Source of the DNA: Zobellella iuensis
GTDB lineage: Bacteria; Pseudomonadota; Gammaproteobacteria; Enterobacterales; Aeromonadaceae
Reading direction: 5' to 3'
Length of the DNA: 64,000 nt
Assembly (NCBI RefSeq): GCF_016746085.1
Contig: NZ_JAERTZ010000018.1
Location: 248,001 to 312,000 of the forward strand
Numbering within the stretch: the first letter of the stretch is position 1; every line of letters begins with the position of its first letter. A program made the translations under genes and the position numbers. This document shows positions 52,357 through 62,707 of the stretch, one piece after another. The notes beneath the pieces are model-generated. The model was not told the origin of the DNA. It searched no databases and saw only the letters and a program-made list of their open reading frames with translations.

Positions 52357-54732
52357 ATGAGCATGGCCGGCTGTTTTCACTGCGGTGAGCCGGTACCGGC
52401 CGGCGCCGACTTCCGTTTCGAGTTCGACGGCGAGCAGAAGGCGTGCTGCTGCCCGGGTTGCCAGGCGGTGGCCCGCACCATCATCGACTGCGGCCTCGGC
52501 AGCTACTACCAGCACCGCAGTGCGCCGGCCCCCAAGGCCGATGCGGTCCCCGACGAGCTGAAGCAGCTGCAACATTACGATCTGGCGGAGATACAGCAGG
52601 ACTTCGTCAGTGAAAAGGACCGCCTGAAGGAGGTACAGCTGTCCATCGCCGGCCTCAGCTGCGCCGCCTGTGCCTGGTTGATCGAACGGCACCTGTCCCA
52701 GGTGGCGGGGGTGGCCCTGATCCAGGTGAATACCACCACCGAGCGGGCCCGGCTACGCTGGAACGATGACACCGTCCCCTTGAGCCGCCTGCTGGCCGCC
52801 TTTGCCGAAATCGGCTACCAGGCCCGCCCCTTCCTGCCCCATCAGCAGGAGCAGGACTATAACCGCCAGGTGAAATCCTATTTGCTGCGACTGGGCGTGG
52901 CCGGCATCGCCAGCATGCAGGTGATGATGGTCGGCTTCGCCCTCTACGAAGATCTCTTTCCCGACATCGATGCGGATCTTATCCAGTATTTCCGCTGGAT
53001 AAGCCTCTGGCTGTCGGTGCCGGTGATGGGCTATTCCGCCCTGCCCTTCTACCGCAATGCCTGGCGCGGGGTGAAAAACCGGGCGCTGAACATGGACCTG
53101 CCGGTGTCGCTGGCCATGATCTTCGCGTTCGTGGCCTCCGTCTATGCCACCGTCACCCATACCGGCGAGGTGTATTACGAATGTGTGTCCATGTTCGCCT
53201 TCCTGCTGCTGACCGGCCGCTTCCTGGAAATGCGCGCCAGGCGCAAGGCCTCGGAGACCACCGCCAACCTCAGCCACCATATCCCCATGCTGGCCCGGCT
53301 GGACACTCCGGACGGCGAGCAGGAAGTGGCCGCCAAGACCCTGATTCCCGGGCAGCGGGTGCTGGTGGCCCCGGGCAGCGTGATCCCGGCCGATGCGGTG
53401 ATCCTGGACGGCACCACCAGCGTGGACGAGTCCATGCTTACCGGTGAACACCTGCCGGTGATCAGGCAGGCGGGCGATCCGGTCTTTGCCGGCACCACCA
53501 ATGTGGAGTCGCCGTTGCGCCTGCAGGTCTTGCGGCCCCTGGCCGAGGCCCGGGTGTCCGAAATCCTGCGCGCCCAGGACGATGCCCTGGCGGAAAAACC
53601 CAGGGTTGCCATCCTGGCCGATCAGCTGTCCCGCTATTTTGTGGCACTGCTGCTGCTGGCGACCCTGGGCACCTACCTGGCCTGGCTGCAGTTTGCGCCG
53701 GACCGGGCCTTCTGGGTGATGCTGTCGGTACTGGTGGCCACCTGCCCCTGCGCCCTGTCACTGGCCACGCCCACGGCGCTGACGGTGGCCACTTCCCGCC
53801 TGACCCGCTCCGGTGTCCTGGTACGCCGCGCCCATGTGCTGGATACCCTGCCCAAGACAACCCGGGTGGTGTTCGACAAGACAGGCACCCTGACCCGGGG
53901 CGAGGTGACACTGGCGTCGGTGGTGTTGCTGGCGGAACACAGTGAAACGGAGGTGCTGGCCATCGCCGCGGCCCTGGAGGCCCATTCCGAACATCCCATC
54001 GCCCGCGCCTTCCTGCCCTATCGGGATCCCCGACTGCAGGTGAACGGGCGGGAAAACCGGATCGGACGCGGTCTCTGCGGCGTGATCGAGGGACGTAGCT
54101 GGCGCCTGGGCAGTGCCACCTGGCTCAACCCCGCCGCCGAAGATACGGAGCTCTGCGTCTATCTGGCCGATGACGATGGCCCGGTGGCCCGCTTCGTGCT
54201 GGCCGATCCGCTGCGAGAGGATGCCGAGTTGCTTGTCCGTCAGTGCAAGGCGCAGGGGCTGGCCACCAGCATCCTCACCGGTGATGGCTCCGGCCAGGCG
54301 GAGCGGGTGGCCGGCCTGCTGGGGGTGAACGAGCTGGTCAAGAATGCCGGCCCCGATGACAAGCTGGCCTATCTGCGCGCCCGGGACGCCGCCGGCGAGG
54401 TCTGCCTGATGGTGGGCGACGGCATCAACGACGCGCCCGTGCTGGCCGGCGCCCATGTGTCCTTCGCCATGGCCGGCGGTACCGATATCGCCAAGAACAG
54501 CGCCGACGCCATACTGCTCGGCGACGACCTGCAGCGCCTCCTCAGCGCCCGCCACGTGGCCGGGCGCTGCCGCCGGGTGATCAAGCAGAACTTCTCCTGG
54601 GCGCTGGGCTACAACCTGGTGATACTGCCGCTGGCGGCCATGGGCTATGTGTCGCCCTGGTTCGCCATGCTCGGCATGTCGGCCAGCTCCCTGATTGTGA
54701 TGACCAACTCATTGAGGCTGTCGCGACTATGA
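52357..54732 (+). CDS. ccoI: Copper P1B-type ATPase for cbb3 assembly
   Basis: 791 aa. N-terminal Cys-rich region (CFHCGEPVP, CCCPGCQ), then an HMA domain with GLSCAACAWLIE (Cys102, Cys105). Eight transmembrane helices with CPC (463-465) in the ion channel, the phosphorylation loop DKTGTLT with Asp507, and GDGINDAP in the hinge. Exports Cu(I) for delivery to the CcoN copper site. ATG at 52357 is best placed after AGAAGG; overlaps ccoS at the 3' end (ATGA). Confidence 0.95.
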   Translation: MSMAGCFHCGEPVPAGADFRFEFDGEQKACCCPGCQAVARTIIDCGLGSYYQHRSAPAPKADAVPDELKQLQHYDLAEIQQDFVSEKDRLKEVQLSIAGLSCAACAWLIERHLSQVAGVALIQVNTTTERARLRWNDDTVPLSRLLAAFAEIGYQARPFLPHQQEQDYNRQVKSYLLRLGVAGIASMQVMMVGFALYEDLFPDIDADLIQYFRWISLWLSVPVMGYSALPFYRNAWRGVKNRALNMDLPVSLAMIFAFVASVYATVTHTGEVYYECVSMFAFLLLTGRFLEMRARRKASETTANLSHHIPMLARLDTPDGEQEVAAKTLIPGQRVLVAPGSVIPADAVILDGTTSVDESMLTGEHLPVIRQAGDPVFAGTTNVESPLRLQVLRPLAEARVSEILRAQDDALAEKPRVAILADQLSRYFVALLLLATLGTYLAWLQFAPDRAFWVMLSVLVATCPCALSLATPTALTVATSRLTRSGVLVRRAHVLDTLPKTTRVVFDKTGTLTRGEVTLASVVLLAEHSETEVLAIAAALEAHSEHPIARAFLPYRDPRLQVNGRENRIGRGLCGVIEGRSWRLGSATWLNPAAEDTELCVYLADDDGPVARFVLADPLREDAELLVRQCKAQGLATSILTGDGSGQAERVAGLLGVNELVKNAGPDDKLAYLRARDAAGEVCLMVGDGINDAPVLAGAHVSFAMAGGTDIAKNSADAILLGDDLQRLLSARHVAGRCRRVIKQNFSWALGYNLVILPLAAMGYVSPWFAMLGMSASSLIVMTNSLRLSRL

Positions 54733-54929
54733 GCGATAACGATATCTGGTACCTGATCATTCCCATCGCCATGATCTTCGTGGTGATTGCCATCGCCCTG
54801 TTCTTCTGGTCGGTTAAAAGCGATCAGTTCGAGGATCTGGATCGCCAGGGCAGCAATATCCTGTTCGATGACGACCGGGACTCCCACCGCCAGGCGCAGC
54901 AGCACAGCGACCATGACCAGTCAGCTTGA
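54729..54929 (+). CDS. ccoS: cbb3 oxidase assembly protein CcoS
   Basis: 66 aa. Single helix (IWYLIIPIAMIFVVIAIALFF) followed by the SDQFEDLDRQGSNILFDDD segment, the CcoS hallmark. Required for cofactor insertion into cbb3. It overlaps ccoI (ATGA) and also the following membrane-protein gene by 17 bp. Confidence 0.95.
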   Translation: MSDNDIWYLIIPIAMIFVVIAIALFFWSVKSDQFEDLDRQGSNILFDDDRDSHRQAQQHSDHDQSA

Positions 54930-55596
54930 TCCCTGGGCGGCGCTGCTGATCGGCCTGCTCGGAGCCGGCCATTGTATCGCCATGTGCGGCGGGGTGGCGG
55001 CGGCCTTCTCCATGGCGCTGCCCCGGGAGCAGCGCGGCTGGCACTGGCTCTATCTGCTGAGCTACAACGCCGGCCGTATCCTGAGCTATGCCCTGGCCGG
55101 CGCCCTGGTGGGCGGGGTCTTCGCCAGCCTGGCGGATGTCAGCCTGGGCCGGCAGGGCCTGACCCTGCTGCGGCTGCTGGCCGGGGTGATGATGATACTG
55201 CTCGGGCTCTATCTGGCACGCTGGTGGTTCGGCCTGCTGCGGCTGGAACGGCTCGGCAACCACCTGTGGCGTCATATAAAGCCCCTGGCCGGCCGTTTCC
55301 TGCCCTTCCGCCATCCCCTGGCCGCCCTGCCCTTCGGCATGGTGTGGGGCTGGCTGCCCTGCGGCCTGGTGTATTCGGCGCTGACCTGGAGCGCGGTGTC
55401 CGGCGGCATGACTCAGGGCGCCCTGGTGATGGCCCTGTTCGGTCTCGGCACCCTGCCCACCCTGCTGGCGCTGGGCGGGCTGGCGGGCCAGCTGCGGCAT
55501 TGGCTGAACCACCCCAGATTCCGACAAGCTTCCGGCATCTTATTGATTCTTTACGGTTTGTTTACAGTTACCCAGGTGTTGCCGCTGCTTTACTAA
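54913..55596 (+). CDS. SafE/TauE-type membrane protein of the cco cluster
   Basis: 227 aa, about six transmembrane helices. GLLGAGHCIAMCGGVAAAFSM at the start and GMVWGWLPCGLVYSAL in the middle are the two repeats of the sulfite-exporter TauE/SafE-like family. Cys/His in the HCIAMCGG and LPCG motifs could bind metal. Similar proteins sit in ccoIS-fnr clusters of many gammaproteobacteria and may help copper handling. Overlaps ccoS by 17 bp. Confidence 0.88.
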   Translation: MTSQLDPWAALLIGLLGAGHCIAMCGGVAAAFSMALPREQRGWHWLYLLSYNAGRILSYALAGALVGGVFASLADVSLGRQGLTLLRLLAGVMMILLGLYLARWWFGLLRLERLGNHLWRHIKPLAGRFLPFRHPLAALPFGMVWGWLPCGLVYSALTWSAVSGGMTQGALVMALFGLGTLPTLLALGGLAGQLRHWLNHPRFRQASGILLILYGLFTVTQVLPLLY

Positions 55597-55660
55597 GCTA
55601 TTAAGTGCCGGTCATTGGTGCTATGATTGTGCTGTGATACCAATATAAAGTGTCGAGCCC

Positions 55661-56407
55661 ATGGGAAATCAGTCTAAAGTCATCAAAGCTGCCACAACCG
55701 GCCGTGCCATTCACTGCCAGGATTGCAGCATCAGCCAGCTGTGTATTCCGCTCGGACTCAACTCCGACGAGCTGGACGAACTGGACAACATCATAGAGCG
55801 CAAGAAGCCCATTCAGAAAGGCCAGGAACTGTTCAAGGCCGGCGAAGAGCTGAAATCGCTTTATGCCATTCGTGCCGGTACCGTCAAGTCCTATACCATT
55901 ACCGAACAGGGCGACGAGCAGATCACCGCCTTCCACCTGGCCGGTGATCTGGTCGGTTTCGACGCCATCAATACGGGCTCCCACCCTTCTTTTGCCCAGG
56001 CACTGGAAACCGCCATGGTGTGCGAAATTCCCTATGAGGTTCTGGACGATCTGTCGGGCAAGATGCCCCGGCTGCGTCAGCAGATCATGCGGTTGATGAG
56101 CAACGAGATCAATGGCGACCAGCAGATGATACTACTGCTGTCCAAGAAAACCGCCGAGGAGCGGCTGGCGGCGTTTCTGCACGGCCTGTCCAGCCGCTAT
56201 TCCCAACGCGGTTTTTCGGCCCGCGAGTTCCGCCTCACCATGACCCGGGGCGATATCGGCAACTATCTCGGCCTCACCGTCGAAACGGTCAGCCGGCTGC
56301 TCGGCCGCTTCCAGAAGAGCAACCTGATCGAGGTCGACGGCAAATATATCCGTATTCTGGACTTGCCCGAGCTGGCCCGCCTGGCCGGGGCACCGGTGTC
56401 GGCCTGA
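55661..56407 (+). CDS. fnr: Oxygen-sensing regulator FNR
   Basis: 248 aa. Four cluster-ligand cysteines are in place: Cys19, Cys22, Cys28 ([14 protein letters not shown]) and Cys121 (AMVCEIPY), as in E. coli FNR (20, 23, 29, 122). Cyclic-nucleotide-fold sensor, dimer helix, and the recognition helix [14 protein letters not shown] with the E-xx-SR pattern for TTGAT sites. Activates or represses oxygen-responsive genes when anaerobic. Adjacent to the cbb3 genes and to uspE. Confidence 0.96.
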   Translation: MGNQSKVIKAATTGRAIHCQDCSISQLCIPLGLNSDELDELDNIIERKKPIQKGQELFKAGEELKSLYAIRAGTVKSYTITEQGDEQITAFHLAGDLVGFDAINTGSHPSFAQALETAMVCEIPYEVLDDLSGKMPRLRQQIMRLMSNEINGDQQMILLLSKKTAEERLAAFLHGLSSRYSQRGFSAREFRLTMTRGDIGNYLGLTVETVSRLLGRFQKSNLIEVDGKYIRILDLPELARLAGAPVSA

Positions 56408-56436
56408 GCATCACACCCAACCATAAGGGGCTCTGT

Positions 56437-57357
56437 ATGATCAAGTATCAACGCATTCTGGTGGTCGTCGATCCGGTCGCCGAGACCCAGCCGGCCCTGC
56501 ACCGGGCGGTGTCCGTCGCCGCCCTCGAGGACGATGCCACCATCACCCTGTTTCTGCCCATCTACGATTTTTCCTATGAGATGACCTCCATGCTGTCCAG
56601 CGAGGAGCGGGACGAAATGCGCGAAGGGGTGGTCCAGGGGCGGGAGGAGTGGCTGAAGACCCTGCTCGAACCCTATGCGGATAGCAAGGTTCACTTCGAT
56701 GTCAAGGTGGTCTGGCACAGCCGTCCCTTCGAAGCCATCATCCACCAGGTACAGGACGGCCACCACGATCTGGTGGTGAAAAGCACCCACAAGCATGCCC
56801 TGATCCAGTCCTTTATCTTCACCCCCACCGACTGGCACCTGCTACGCAAGTGTCCCTGCCCGGTGCTGCTGGTCAAGGAGCGGGACTGGCCCATGGGCGG
56901 CCATATACTGGCGGCGGTCAACTGCTGCAGCGACGATAACGCCCAGGAAACCCTGAACAACAAGATCATTGCCGAAAGCGCCGAGGTGGCCCGACTGCTG
57001 TCCGCCACCCTGCACCTGGTGAACGCCTACCCTATCACCCCGGTGAACATGGCGCTGGAATTGCCCGACTTCGACCCCCACGCCTACAACGCGGCGGTGA
57101 AAAAACACCACGAGCGGGCGCTCTACGAATATGCGGTGCGCTTCGAGCTGGAGCCCAAGGTGCTGCACCTGCAGGAGGGGCTGGCGGAAGAAGTGATCCC
57201 CCGCTGCGCCGACGAGATCAGTGCCAGCCTGGTGATCCTGGGCTCGGTGGGCCGTACCGGCCTGTCCGCCGCCCTGCTCGGCAACACCGCCGAGCACGTG
57301 ATCGACAAGCTCAACTGTGACGTGCTGGTGCTGCGACCCGACTCGCCCGCCACCTGA
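56437..57357 (+). CDS. uspE: Universal stress protein E
   Basis: 306 aa made of two tandem Usp domains (each about 150 residues). First domain begins YQRILVVVDPVAETQPALHRAV, and the second ends ILGSVGRTGLSAALLGNTAEHVI with the G-x2-G-x9-G(S/T) nucleotide loop. UspE binds ATP/AMP and supports survival under stress. The fnr-uspE pairing is conserved in gammaproteobacteria. 29 bp separate it from fnr, so they probably share a transcript. Confidence 0.92.
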   Translation: MIKYQRILVVVDPVAETQPALHRAVSVAALEDDATITLFLPIYDFSYEMTSMLSSEERDEMREGVVQGREEWLKTLLEPYADSKVHFDVKVVWHSRPFEAIIHQVQDGHHDLVVKSTHKHALIQSFIFTPTDWHLLRKCPCPVLLVKERDWPMGGHILAAVNCCSDDNAQETLNNKIIAESAEVARLLSATLHLVNAYPITPVNMALELPDFDPHAYNAAVKKHHERALYEYAVRFELEPKVLHLQEGLAEEVIPRCADEISASLVILGSVGRTGLSAALLGNTAEHVIDKLNCDVLVLRPDSPAT

Positions 57358-57364
57358 CGCAACC

Positions 57365-57401
57365 ACTGGCGCCTTGCCCTCGGGGCGCCAGTCACTATAA
57401 T
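57365..57401 (+). promoter_or_regulatory. Hairpin and promoter ahead of ttcA
   Basis: CTGGCGCC (57365-57372) and GGCGCCAG (57383-57390) form a perfect 8-bp stem that probably ends uspE transcription. Inside the loop lies TTGCCC (57374-57379), spaced 16 bp from the consensus -10 TATAAT (57396-57401), the likely ttcA promoter. Confidence 0.55.
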
Positions 57402-57429
57402 AGCCCCAGTTTTTTTGGCCGGGGTTATC

Positions 57430-58353
57430 ATGTCAGTTCAAACTGCCAAGCAAGTGTACAACTTCAACAAGCTGCAAAAGCGGCTGCGTCGCCATGTGGG
57501 GGAAGCCATCGCCGACTTCAACATGATCGAAGAGGGCGACAAAATCATGGTCTGCCTGTCCGGTGGCAAGGACAGCTATGCCCTGCTCGACATACTGCGC
57601 AACCTGCAGGCCCACGCCCCCATCCGCTTCGACATTATCGCGGTCAACCTGGATCAGAAACAGCCGGGCTTTCCCGAACATGTGCTGCCGGCCTACCTGG
57701 ACGAACTGGGGGTGGAGTACAAGATTGTCGAGGAAGACACCTACTCCATCGTCAAGGACAAGATCCCCGAGGGCAAGACCACCTGCTCGCTGTGCTCCCG
57801 CCTGCGCCGGGGCATCCTGTACCGTACCGCCACCGAGCTGGGCGCGACCAAAATCGCCCTGGGCCACCACCGGGACGACATTCTGGAGACCCTGCTGCTC
57901 AACATGTTCTACGGCGGCACCCTGAAGTCGATGCCGCCCAAGCTGGTGAGCGACGACGGCAGGCACGTGGTGATCCGCCCCCTGGCCTACTGCAAGGAAA
58001 AGGACCTGGTGCGCTACGCCGAAGCCAGGGCCTTCCCCATCATTCCCTGCAACCTGTGCGGCTCCCAGGAGAACCTGCAGCGCCAGGCGATCAAGACCAT
58101 GCTGCAGGACTGGGATCGCCGCTTCCCCGGCCGCATCGAGAGCATGTTCCGCTCGCTGCAGAACCTGGTGCCCTCGCACCTGCTGGATCACCAGCTGTTC
58201 GACTTCAAGGGCGTCGACCGGAATTCCGGAGTGATCGACGGCGGCGATCTCGCCTTCGACAAGCCGGAGCTAGCGCCCCGCTTCGTCGACGAGGACGATG
58301 AAGAAAACGACGCCGATTTCGGCGAGCGGCTGCAGATTATTGAACTGAAATAA
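57430..58353 (+). CDS. ttcA: tRNA 2-thiocytidine biosynthesis protein TtcA
   Basis: 307 aa (E. coli 311). PP-loop SGGKDS at 44-49, Fe-S cluster cysteines Cys119 and Cys122 ([12 protein letters not shown]) and a third in NLCGSQE. It thiolates C32 of certain tRNAs using ATP. ATG at 57430 is after GGGG; an upstream start at 57415 has no homologous residues. Followed by a strong bidirectional terminator. Confidence 0.95.
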   Translation: MSVQTAKQVYNFNKLQKRLRRHVGEAIADFNMIEEGDKIMVCLSGGKDSYALLDILRNLQAHAPIRFDIIAVNLDQKQPGFPEHVLPAYLDELGVEYKIVEEDTYSIVKDKIPEGKTTCSLCSRLRRGILYRTATELGATKIALGHHRDDILETLLLNMFYGGTLKSMPPKLVSDDGRHVVIRPLAYCKEKDLVRYAEARAFPIIPCNLCGSQENLQRQAIKTMLQDWDRRFPGRIESMFRSLQNLVPSHLLDHQLFDFKGVDRNSGVIDGGDLAFDKPELAPRFVDEDDEENDADFGERLQIIELK

Positions 58354-58377
58354 CAAAAGGCGCCGCGGCGCCTTTTG
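58354..58377. terminator. Bidirectional terminator between ttcA and the DUF2987 gene
   Basis: CAAAAGGCGCCG and its exact complement CGGCGCCTTTTG, a perfect 24-bp palindrome between two convergent genes. Confidence 0.85.
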
Positions 58378-58379
58378 AG

Positions 58380-58979
58380 TTACAGCCAGGGGCTGATCCG
58401 CACCGCCGGCAGCGTCAGACTCCGTTCGTCGGCCAGTTGCTGGTCGGACAGTTCCAGCCGGGCCTCGCCGTTCAGCCGCTGCCCCGGCTCGGCCGGAGTC
58501 AGGTGCAGGCCCTTGAGTTCGGGCACAAAATATTTCCCCGGCCAGCCCGCCATCTTCTGCAGCAGGCGCTGCATCTCATCCCGTACCTGGCGCAGTTCGG
58601 CGACGTTCACCTCTCCCGCCGGCAGCTCGGCCTGGATGCGGATGGAAATATCGCACCGTTCGGGGTGTTCCACCTCCAGCAGTACCACCGCCTTGTCCAG
58701 ATCCAGCTGCTTGTCGAAGGGCAGCAGAAACTGGCCGTGGGGCAGCACCTCCACCCGGCCGCGGCGATCCCTGGCCACCATGACGGTGCCGGACTCGATA
58801 TGGCACAGGCCCTGGCCGTCCTGCCGGCTCAGGTAGAAGCCCAGGGTGGCCTGCTCCACCCTGGCCTTGGCCACGGTTTCCATGTGCTTGTAGAAGCCGC
58901 TGTAACCCAGGGCCAGGGGCTCGGCCTGGACGGCGGTACCGGCCAGGGCCAGCAGCGTGGCTATCACCGGCATCTTCAT
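58380..58979 (-). CDS. DUF2987-family exported protein
   Basis: 199 aa with signal peptide (MKMPVIATLLALAGTAVQAE). The mature start PLALGYSGFYKHMETVAKARVEQ and the LGFYLSR segment match DUF2987, a family of Vibrio, Shewanella and Aeromonas. Probably periplasmic; function unknown. It overlaps the next minus-strand gene by 4 bp (ATGA), so the two may act together. Confidence 0.8.
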   Translation of the reverse strand: MKMPVIATLLALAGTAVQAEPLALGYSGFYKHMETVAKARVEQATLGFYLSRQDGQGLCHIESGTVMVARDRRGRVEVLPHGQFLLPFDKQLDLDKAVVLLEVEHPERCDISIRIQAELPAGEVNVAELRQVRDEMQRLLQKMAGWPGKYFVPELKGLHLTPAEPGQRLNGEARLELSDQQLADERSLTLPAVRISPWL

Positions 58980-59749
58980 GCGTCGAAGTGGTCCTTGGAC
59001 TGATTAAAGGAAGAGGGCTGCGACTCGCCTTCGCTCACCACGGAGCCGGCACCTTCGATACCGCAGGCTTCGCGGTAGATGATGCCCTTCACCACGACAT
59101 AGAGCGGGGCCACCCAGATAAGGCCGATGCCGAAAGTCATCACCCCTACCATAAAGCACAGTACCAGCAACATGTGGATCAGCAACATCGCCATCCACTG
59201 GCGGGCAAACAGCCGCAGCGAGGTCAGGATGGCCTGCAAGGGCGTCATGCCCTTTTCCAGGATCAGCGGAAAGGTAAACATCAGCGCCACGCTCAGCACC
59301 AGGGTCGGCAGCAGCGACAGCATGGGCGGCAATCCCAGGCTCTGCCCCAGGGGCAGGAACAGGCTGGTGATCAGCCCCATGATCATGCTGGCCAGGGCCA
59401 GCGGCACCAGGTAGCGGAAGTAGTCGAAGATCTGACTGGGCCGGATGGGCCTGTCCACCGCCCGGTAGATGCCCATCATGTCCAGGCCGCCGCTCATGGG
59501 CGCCATGATCATGGAAATGGCCAGCCCCATCAGGCTGGCGCCCCACATGCCGTCTTCTCCCTCCCCGGTCGCCATCACCAGCAACTGGTTGAGCAGCAGC
59601 CAGCAGCCGACCACGCCGATGGCGGCCAATAGAATCGGCATCTTGGCGCCGTAGATGCGGCCCCAGGCTTCCTGCAGCACGGCCTTTGGGGCCAGTTCGA
59701 AGCCCTGTTCCAGCGAGCGTTGCAGCCGGGCAAATCGTGGTTCATTCAT
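58976..59749 (-). CDS. Multi-helix inner-membrane protein of unknown function
   Basis: 257 aa, about six transmembrane segments, such as PILLAAIGVVGCWLLLNQLL, SLLPTLVLSVALMFTFPLIL and MLLIHMLLVLCFMVGVMTFG. Cytoplasmic N-terminus with an amphipathic helix. I cannot give a family with certainty; similar unnamed proteins are seen beside DUF2987 genes. Overlap with the DUF2987 gene suggests co-translation. No SD of special strength. Confidence 0.65.
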   Translation of the reverse strand: MNEPRFARLQRSLEQGFELAPKAVLQEAWGRIYGAKMPILLAAIGVVGCWLLLNQLLVMATGEGEDGMWGASLMGLAISMIMAPMSGGLDMMGIYRAVDRPIRPSQIFDYFRYLVPLALASMIMGLITSLFLPLGQSLGLPPMLSLLPTLVLSVALMFTFPLILEKGMTPLQAILTSLRLFARQWMAMLLIHMLLVLCFMVGVMTFGIGLIWVAPLYVVVKGIIYREACGIEGAGSVVSEGESQPSSFNQSKDHFDA

Positions 59750-59889
59750 AATGCATTCTCATTTCAAGGGTGGCGGTATTATAACGGATGACCGCGTCGG
59801 GGGAAGCCAAGCTAACCCATTATAAAAGTTGGGGAATTTTACAAAATAACAAACAGCAAAACCGCATCTTTCAAGCATAAAAATTCGCT

Positions 59890-59917
59890 TTGATTTCCGC
59901 AGGCCGGGATCTAGAAT
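59890..59917 (+). promoter_or_regulatory. Promoter of potABCD
   Basis: -35 TTGATT (59890-59895) and -10 TAGAAT (59912-59917), 16-bp spacing. The leader of about 50 bases contains a short AACGC-GGC-GCGTT stem before the ATG at 59975. Confidence 0.5.
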
Positions 59918-59974
59918 GCGCGCTCATTTTCATATCAGAACGCGGCGCGTTTTCATCGAGGTGAATAAAGGCAA

Positions 59975-61084
59975 ATGGCCGAGCACAGCCCCCCCTTGGT
60001 CTCCCTGACCGGTATCAGCAAACAGTTTGACGGCAAAGCTATCATAGACAGCCTGGATTTATCCATTTATGACGGCGAATTCCTCACTATCCTGGGTCCG
60101 TCCGGCTGTGGCAAGACCACGGTGCTGCGCCTGATCTCGGGGCTGGAAGAAGCGGATAGCGGTCATATCCACCTGGCCGGGGAAGATATCACCCGGGTGC
60201 CCGCCGAGCTGCGCCATGTCAACACCGTGTTCCAGAGCTATGCCCTCTTCCCCCATATGTCCATCTTCGACAACGTGGCCTTCGGCCTGCGCATGCAGAA
60301 GGTGCCGGCGGCACAGATCCGCCCCCGGGTGATGGAGGCGCTGAAGATGGTGCAGCTGGAGCAGATGGCCAACCGCTATCCCCACCAGCTGTCCGGCGGC
60401 CAGCAGCAACGCATCGCCATCGCCCGGGCCGTGGTCAACAGACCCAAGGTGCTGCTGCTCGACGAATCCCTGAGCGCCCTCGACTATAAGCTGCGCAAGC
60501 AGATGCAGACCGAGCTCAAGCAGCTGCAGCGCCGGCTCGGCATCACCTTCGTATTCGTCACCCACGATCAGGAAGAGGCCCTGTCCATGTCCGATCGCAT
60601 CGTGGTGATGCAGGGCGGCAAGATAGTGCAGGACGGCGCGCCCAAGGAAATCTACGAATCCCCCGCCAACCTGTTCGTGGCCAGGTTCATCGGCGAGATC
60701 AACATCATGGACGGCGAGCTGCTCGCCCCCGCCGGCGAGGCCGGTGCCTGGCACGCCCAGGTGGAAGGCCGCGGTTGCGTGGTGCACAGCCAGTACCCCT
60801 TCAGTGCCGGCGACAAGGTGTGCGTGCTGCTGCGCCCCGAGGATCTGCGCATGAAGATGCGCACCAGGGACGTCGCCGCCGAGGGCGTGCCCGGCCGTAT
60901 TATCGATCGCCACTACAAGGGCGCCACCCTGGACTCCCTGGTGGAGCTGGAGTCCGGCCAGCAGGTGCTGATCTCCGAATTCTTCGACGAGGACGATCCC
61001 GACTTCGACTATTCCATCGGCCAGCAGGTGGATATCCACTGGGTCGACCGCTGGGAGGTGGTCCTGCCCTATGAACAGCACTAA
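59975..61084 (+). CDS. potA: Spermidine/putrescine ABC transporter ATPase
   Basis: 369 aa. Walker A GPSGCGKT, signature LSGGQQQR, Walker B region [18 protein letters not shown] (Ser where most ABC proteins have Pro, as also in E. coli PotA), and H-loop VTHDQEE. C-terminal TOBE domain with [13 protein letters not shown], typical of PotA. Energises polyamine uptake at the inner face of the membrane. Overlaps potB by 14 bp. Confidence 0.96.
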   Translation: MAEHSPPLVSLTGISKQFDGKAIIDSLDLSIYDGEFLTILGPSGCGKTTVLRLISGLEEADSGHIHLAGEDITRVPAELRHVNTVFQSYALFPHMSIFDNVAFGLRMQKVPAAQIRPRVMEALKMVQLEQMANRYPHQLSGGQQQRIAIARAVVNRPKVLLLDESLSALDYKLRKQMQTELKQLQRRLGITFVFVTHDQEEALSMSDRIVVMQGGKIVQDGAPKEIYESPANLFVARFIGEINIMDGELLAPAGEAGAWHAQVEGRGCVVHSQYPFSAGDKVCVLLRPEDLRMKMRTRDVAAEGVPGRIIDRHYKGATLDSLVELESGQQVLISEFFDEDDPDFDYSIGQQVDIHWVDRWEVVLPYEQH

Positions 61085-61946
61085 GGGTTTTCGCGCCAAC
61101 CTGTTCCGCAACATGGCGGTCAGCCTGATCGTGGGGTGGCTGCTGCTGTTCGTGTTTATGCCCAACCTGATGATCATCGGCACCAGCTTCCTGACCCGGG
61201 ATCACGCCAGCCTGGTGAGCCTGGTGTTCACCCTGGACAACTACGGCCGGCTGCTGGATCCGCTCTACGTGCGGGTGCTGTGGCATTCGGTGTATATGGC
61301 CGGCATCGCCACCCTGATCTGCCTGCTGCTGGGCTATCCCTTCGCCTTCATCATCGCCCAGAGCCCCCGCCGCTGGCGCCCCCTGCTGCTGTTCCTGGTG
61401 ATAGTGCCGTTCTGGACCAACTCCCTGATCCGCACCTATGCGCTCAAGGTGGTGCTGGGTACCAAGGGGCTGCTCAACAACGCCCTGCTGGCCCTTGGCC
61501 TTATCGACCAGCCGTTGCGCATCATGTTCACCGAACTGGCGGTGATCATCGGCCTGGTGTACATACTGCTACCCTTTATGGTGCTGCCGCTCTATGCCGC
61601 CATCGAGAAGCTGGACGGCCGCCTGCTGGAAGCGGCCCGGGATCTGGGCGCCGGCGCCTGGTCCCGCTTCTTGCGGGTGATAGTGCCGCTGACCATGCCC
61701 GGCATCGTCGCCGGCTGCCTGCTGGTGTTCCTGCCGGCCATGGGCATGTTCTACATCTCGGATCTGCTGGGCGGGGCCAAGAACCTGTTGATCGGCAACA
61801 TCATCAAGACCCAGTTCCTCAATATCCGCGACTGGCCCTTCGGCTCGGCCACCAGCATCACCCTGACGATGCTGATGGCGGGCCTGATCTTCGTCTACTA
61901 CCGGGTGGGCAAGCTGCTGAACAAGAAGGTATCCATCGATGATTAA
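61071..61946 (+). CDS. potB: Spermidine/putrescine ABC transporter permease PotB
   Basis: 291 aa with six transmembrane helices. The EAA loop, [21 protein letters not shown], contacts PotA. PotB and PotC form the transmembrane channel. Overlaps potA (14 bp) and potC (8 bp), confirming an operon. Confidence 0.95.
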   Translation: MNSTKGFRANLFRNMAVSLIVGWLLLFVFMPNLMIIGTSFLTRDHASLVSLVFTLDNYGRLLDPLYVRVLWHSVYMAGIATLICLLLGYPFAFIIAQSPRRWRPLLLFLVIVPFWTNSLIRTYALKVVLGTKGLLNNALLALGLIDQPLRIMFTELAVIIGLVYILLPFMVLPLYAAIEKLDGRLLEAARDLGAGAWSRFLRVIVPLTMPGIVAGCLLVFLPAMGMFYISDLLGGAKNLLIGNIIKTQFLNIRDWPFGSATSITLTMLMAGLIFVYYRVGKLLNKKVSIDD

Positions 61947-62706
61947 ATGGTTCAAGGGCGGTTTCCTGCTGCTGGTGTTCGCCTATCTGTACATCCCCAT
62001 CGGGGTGCTGATCGCCAACTCCTTCAACAGCTCCCGCTTCGGCATCCGCTGGGACGGCTTTACCTGGGACTGGTATGTCCGCCTGGCCAACAACGCCGGC
62101 CTGATGGAGGCGGCCCGTCATTCGGTGACCATCGCCCTGGTGTCGGCCACCTTCGCGGCGCTGATCGGCACCCTGGCGGCGGTGGCCCTGTACCGCTACC
62201 GTTTCCGCGGCAAGGGCTTCGTGGGCGGCATGCTGTTTGTGGTGATGATGTCGCCGGACATCGTCATGGCCATCTCGCTGTTGGCCCTGTTCGTGGTGTT
62301 GGGCATTTCACTCGGCTTCTGGTCGCTGCTGTTCGCCCATATCACCTTCTGTCTTCCCTTTGTGGTGATCACCGTCTATTCACGCCTCAAGGGGTTCGAC
62401 CTGCGCATGCTGGAAGCCGCCAAGGATCTGGGTGCCAGTGAGTTAGTGACCTTCAGGAAAATTATTTTCCCGCTGGCCAGGCCCGCCATCGCCGCCGGTT
62501 GGCTGCTGAGCTTCACCTTGTCCCTGGACGATGTGATCGTCAGCTCCTTCGTGACCGGACCGGCCTACGAGATCCTGCCGCTGAAAATCTATTCCATGGT
62601 CAAGGTGGGCGTGTCCCCCGAGGTCAACGCCCTGGCCACCATCATGCTGGCGGTATCGCTGGTGCTGGTGGTGACGTCTCAACTTTTGTTAAGGGATAAA
62701 CGCTGA
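61939..62706 (+). CDS. potC: Spermidine/putrescine ABC transporter permease PotC
   Basis: 255 aa, six transmembrane helices. EAA loop EAAKDLGASELVTFRKIIFPL near residue 155, then SLDDVIVSSFVTGP, a PotC signature. One base separates it from the potD start. Confidence 0.95.
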   Translation: MIKWFKGGFLLLVFAYLYIPIGVLIANSFNSSRFGIRWDGFTWDWYVRLANNAGLMEAARHSVTIALVSATFAALIGTLAAVALYRYRFRGKGFVGGMLFVVMMSPDIVMAISLLALFVVLGISLGFWSLLFAHITFCLPFVVITVYSRLKGFDLRMLEAAKDLGASELVTFRKIIFPLARPAIAAGWLLSFTLSLDDVIVSSFVTGPAYEILPLKIYSMVKVGVSPEVNALATIMLAVSLVLVVTSQLLLRDKR

Positions 62707-62707
62707 T

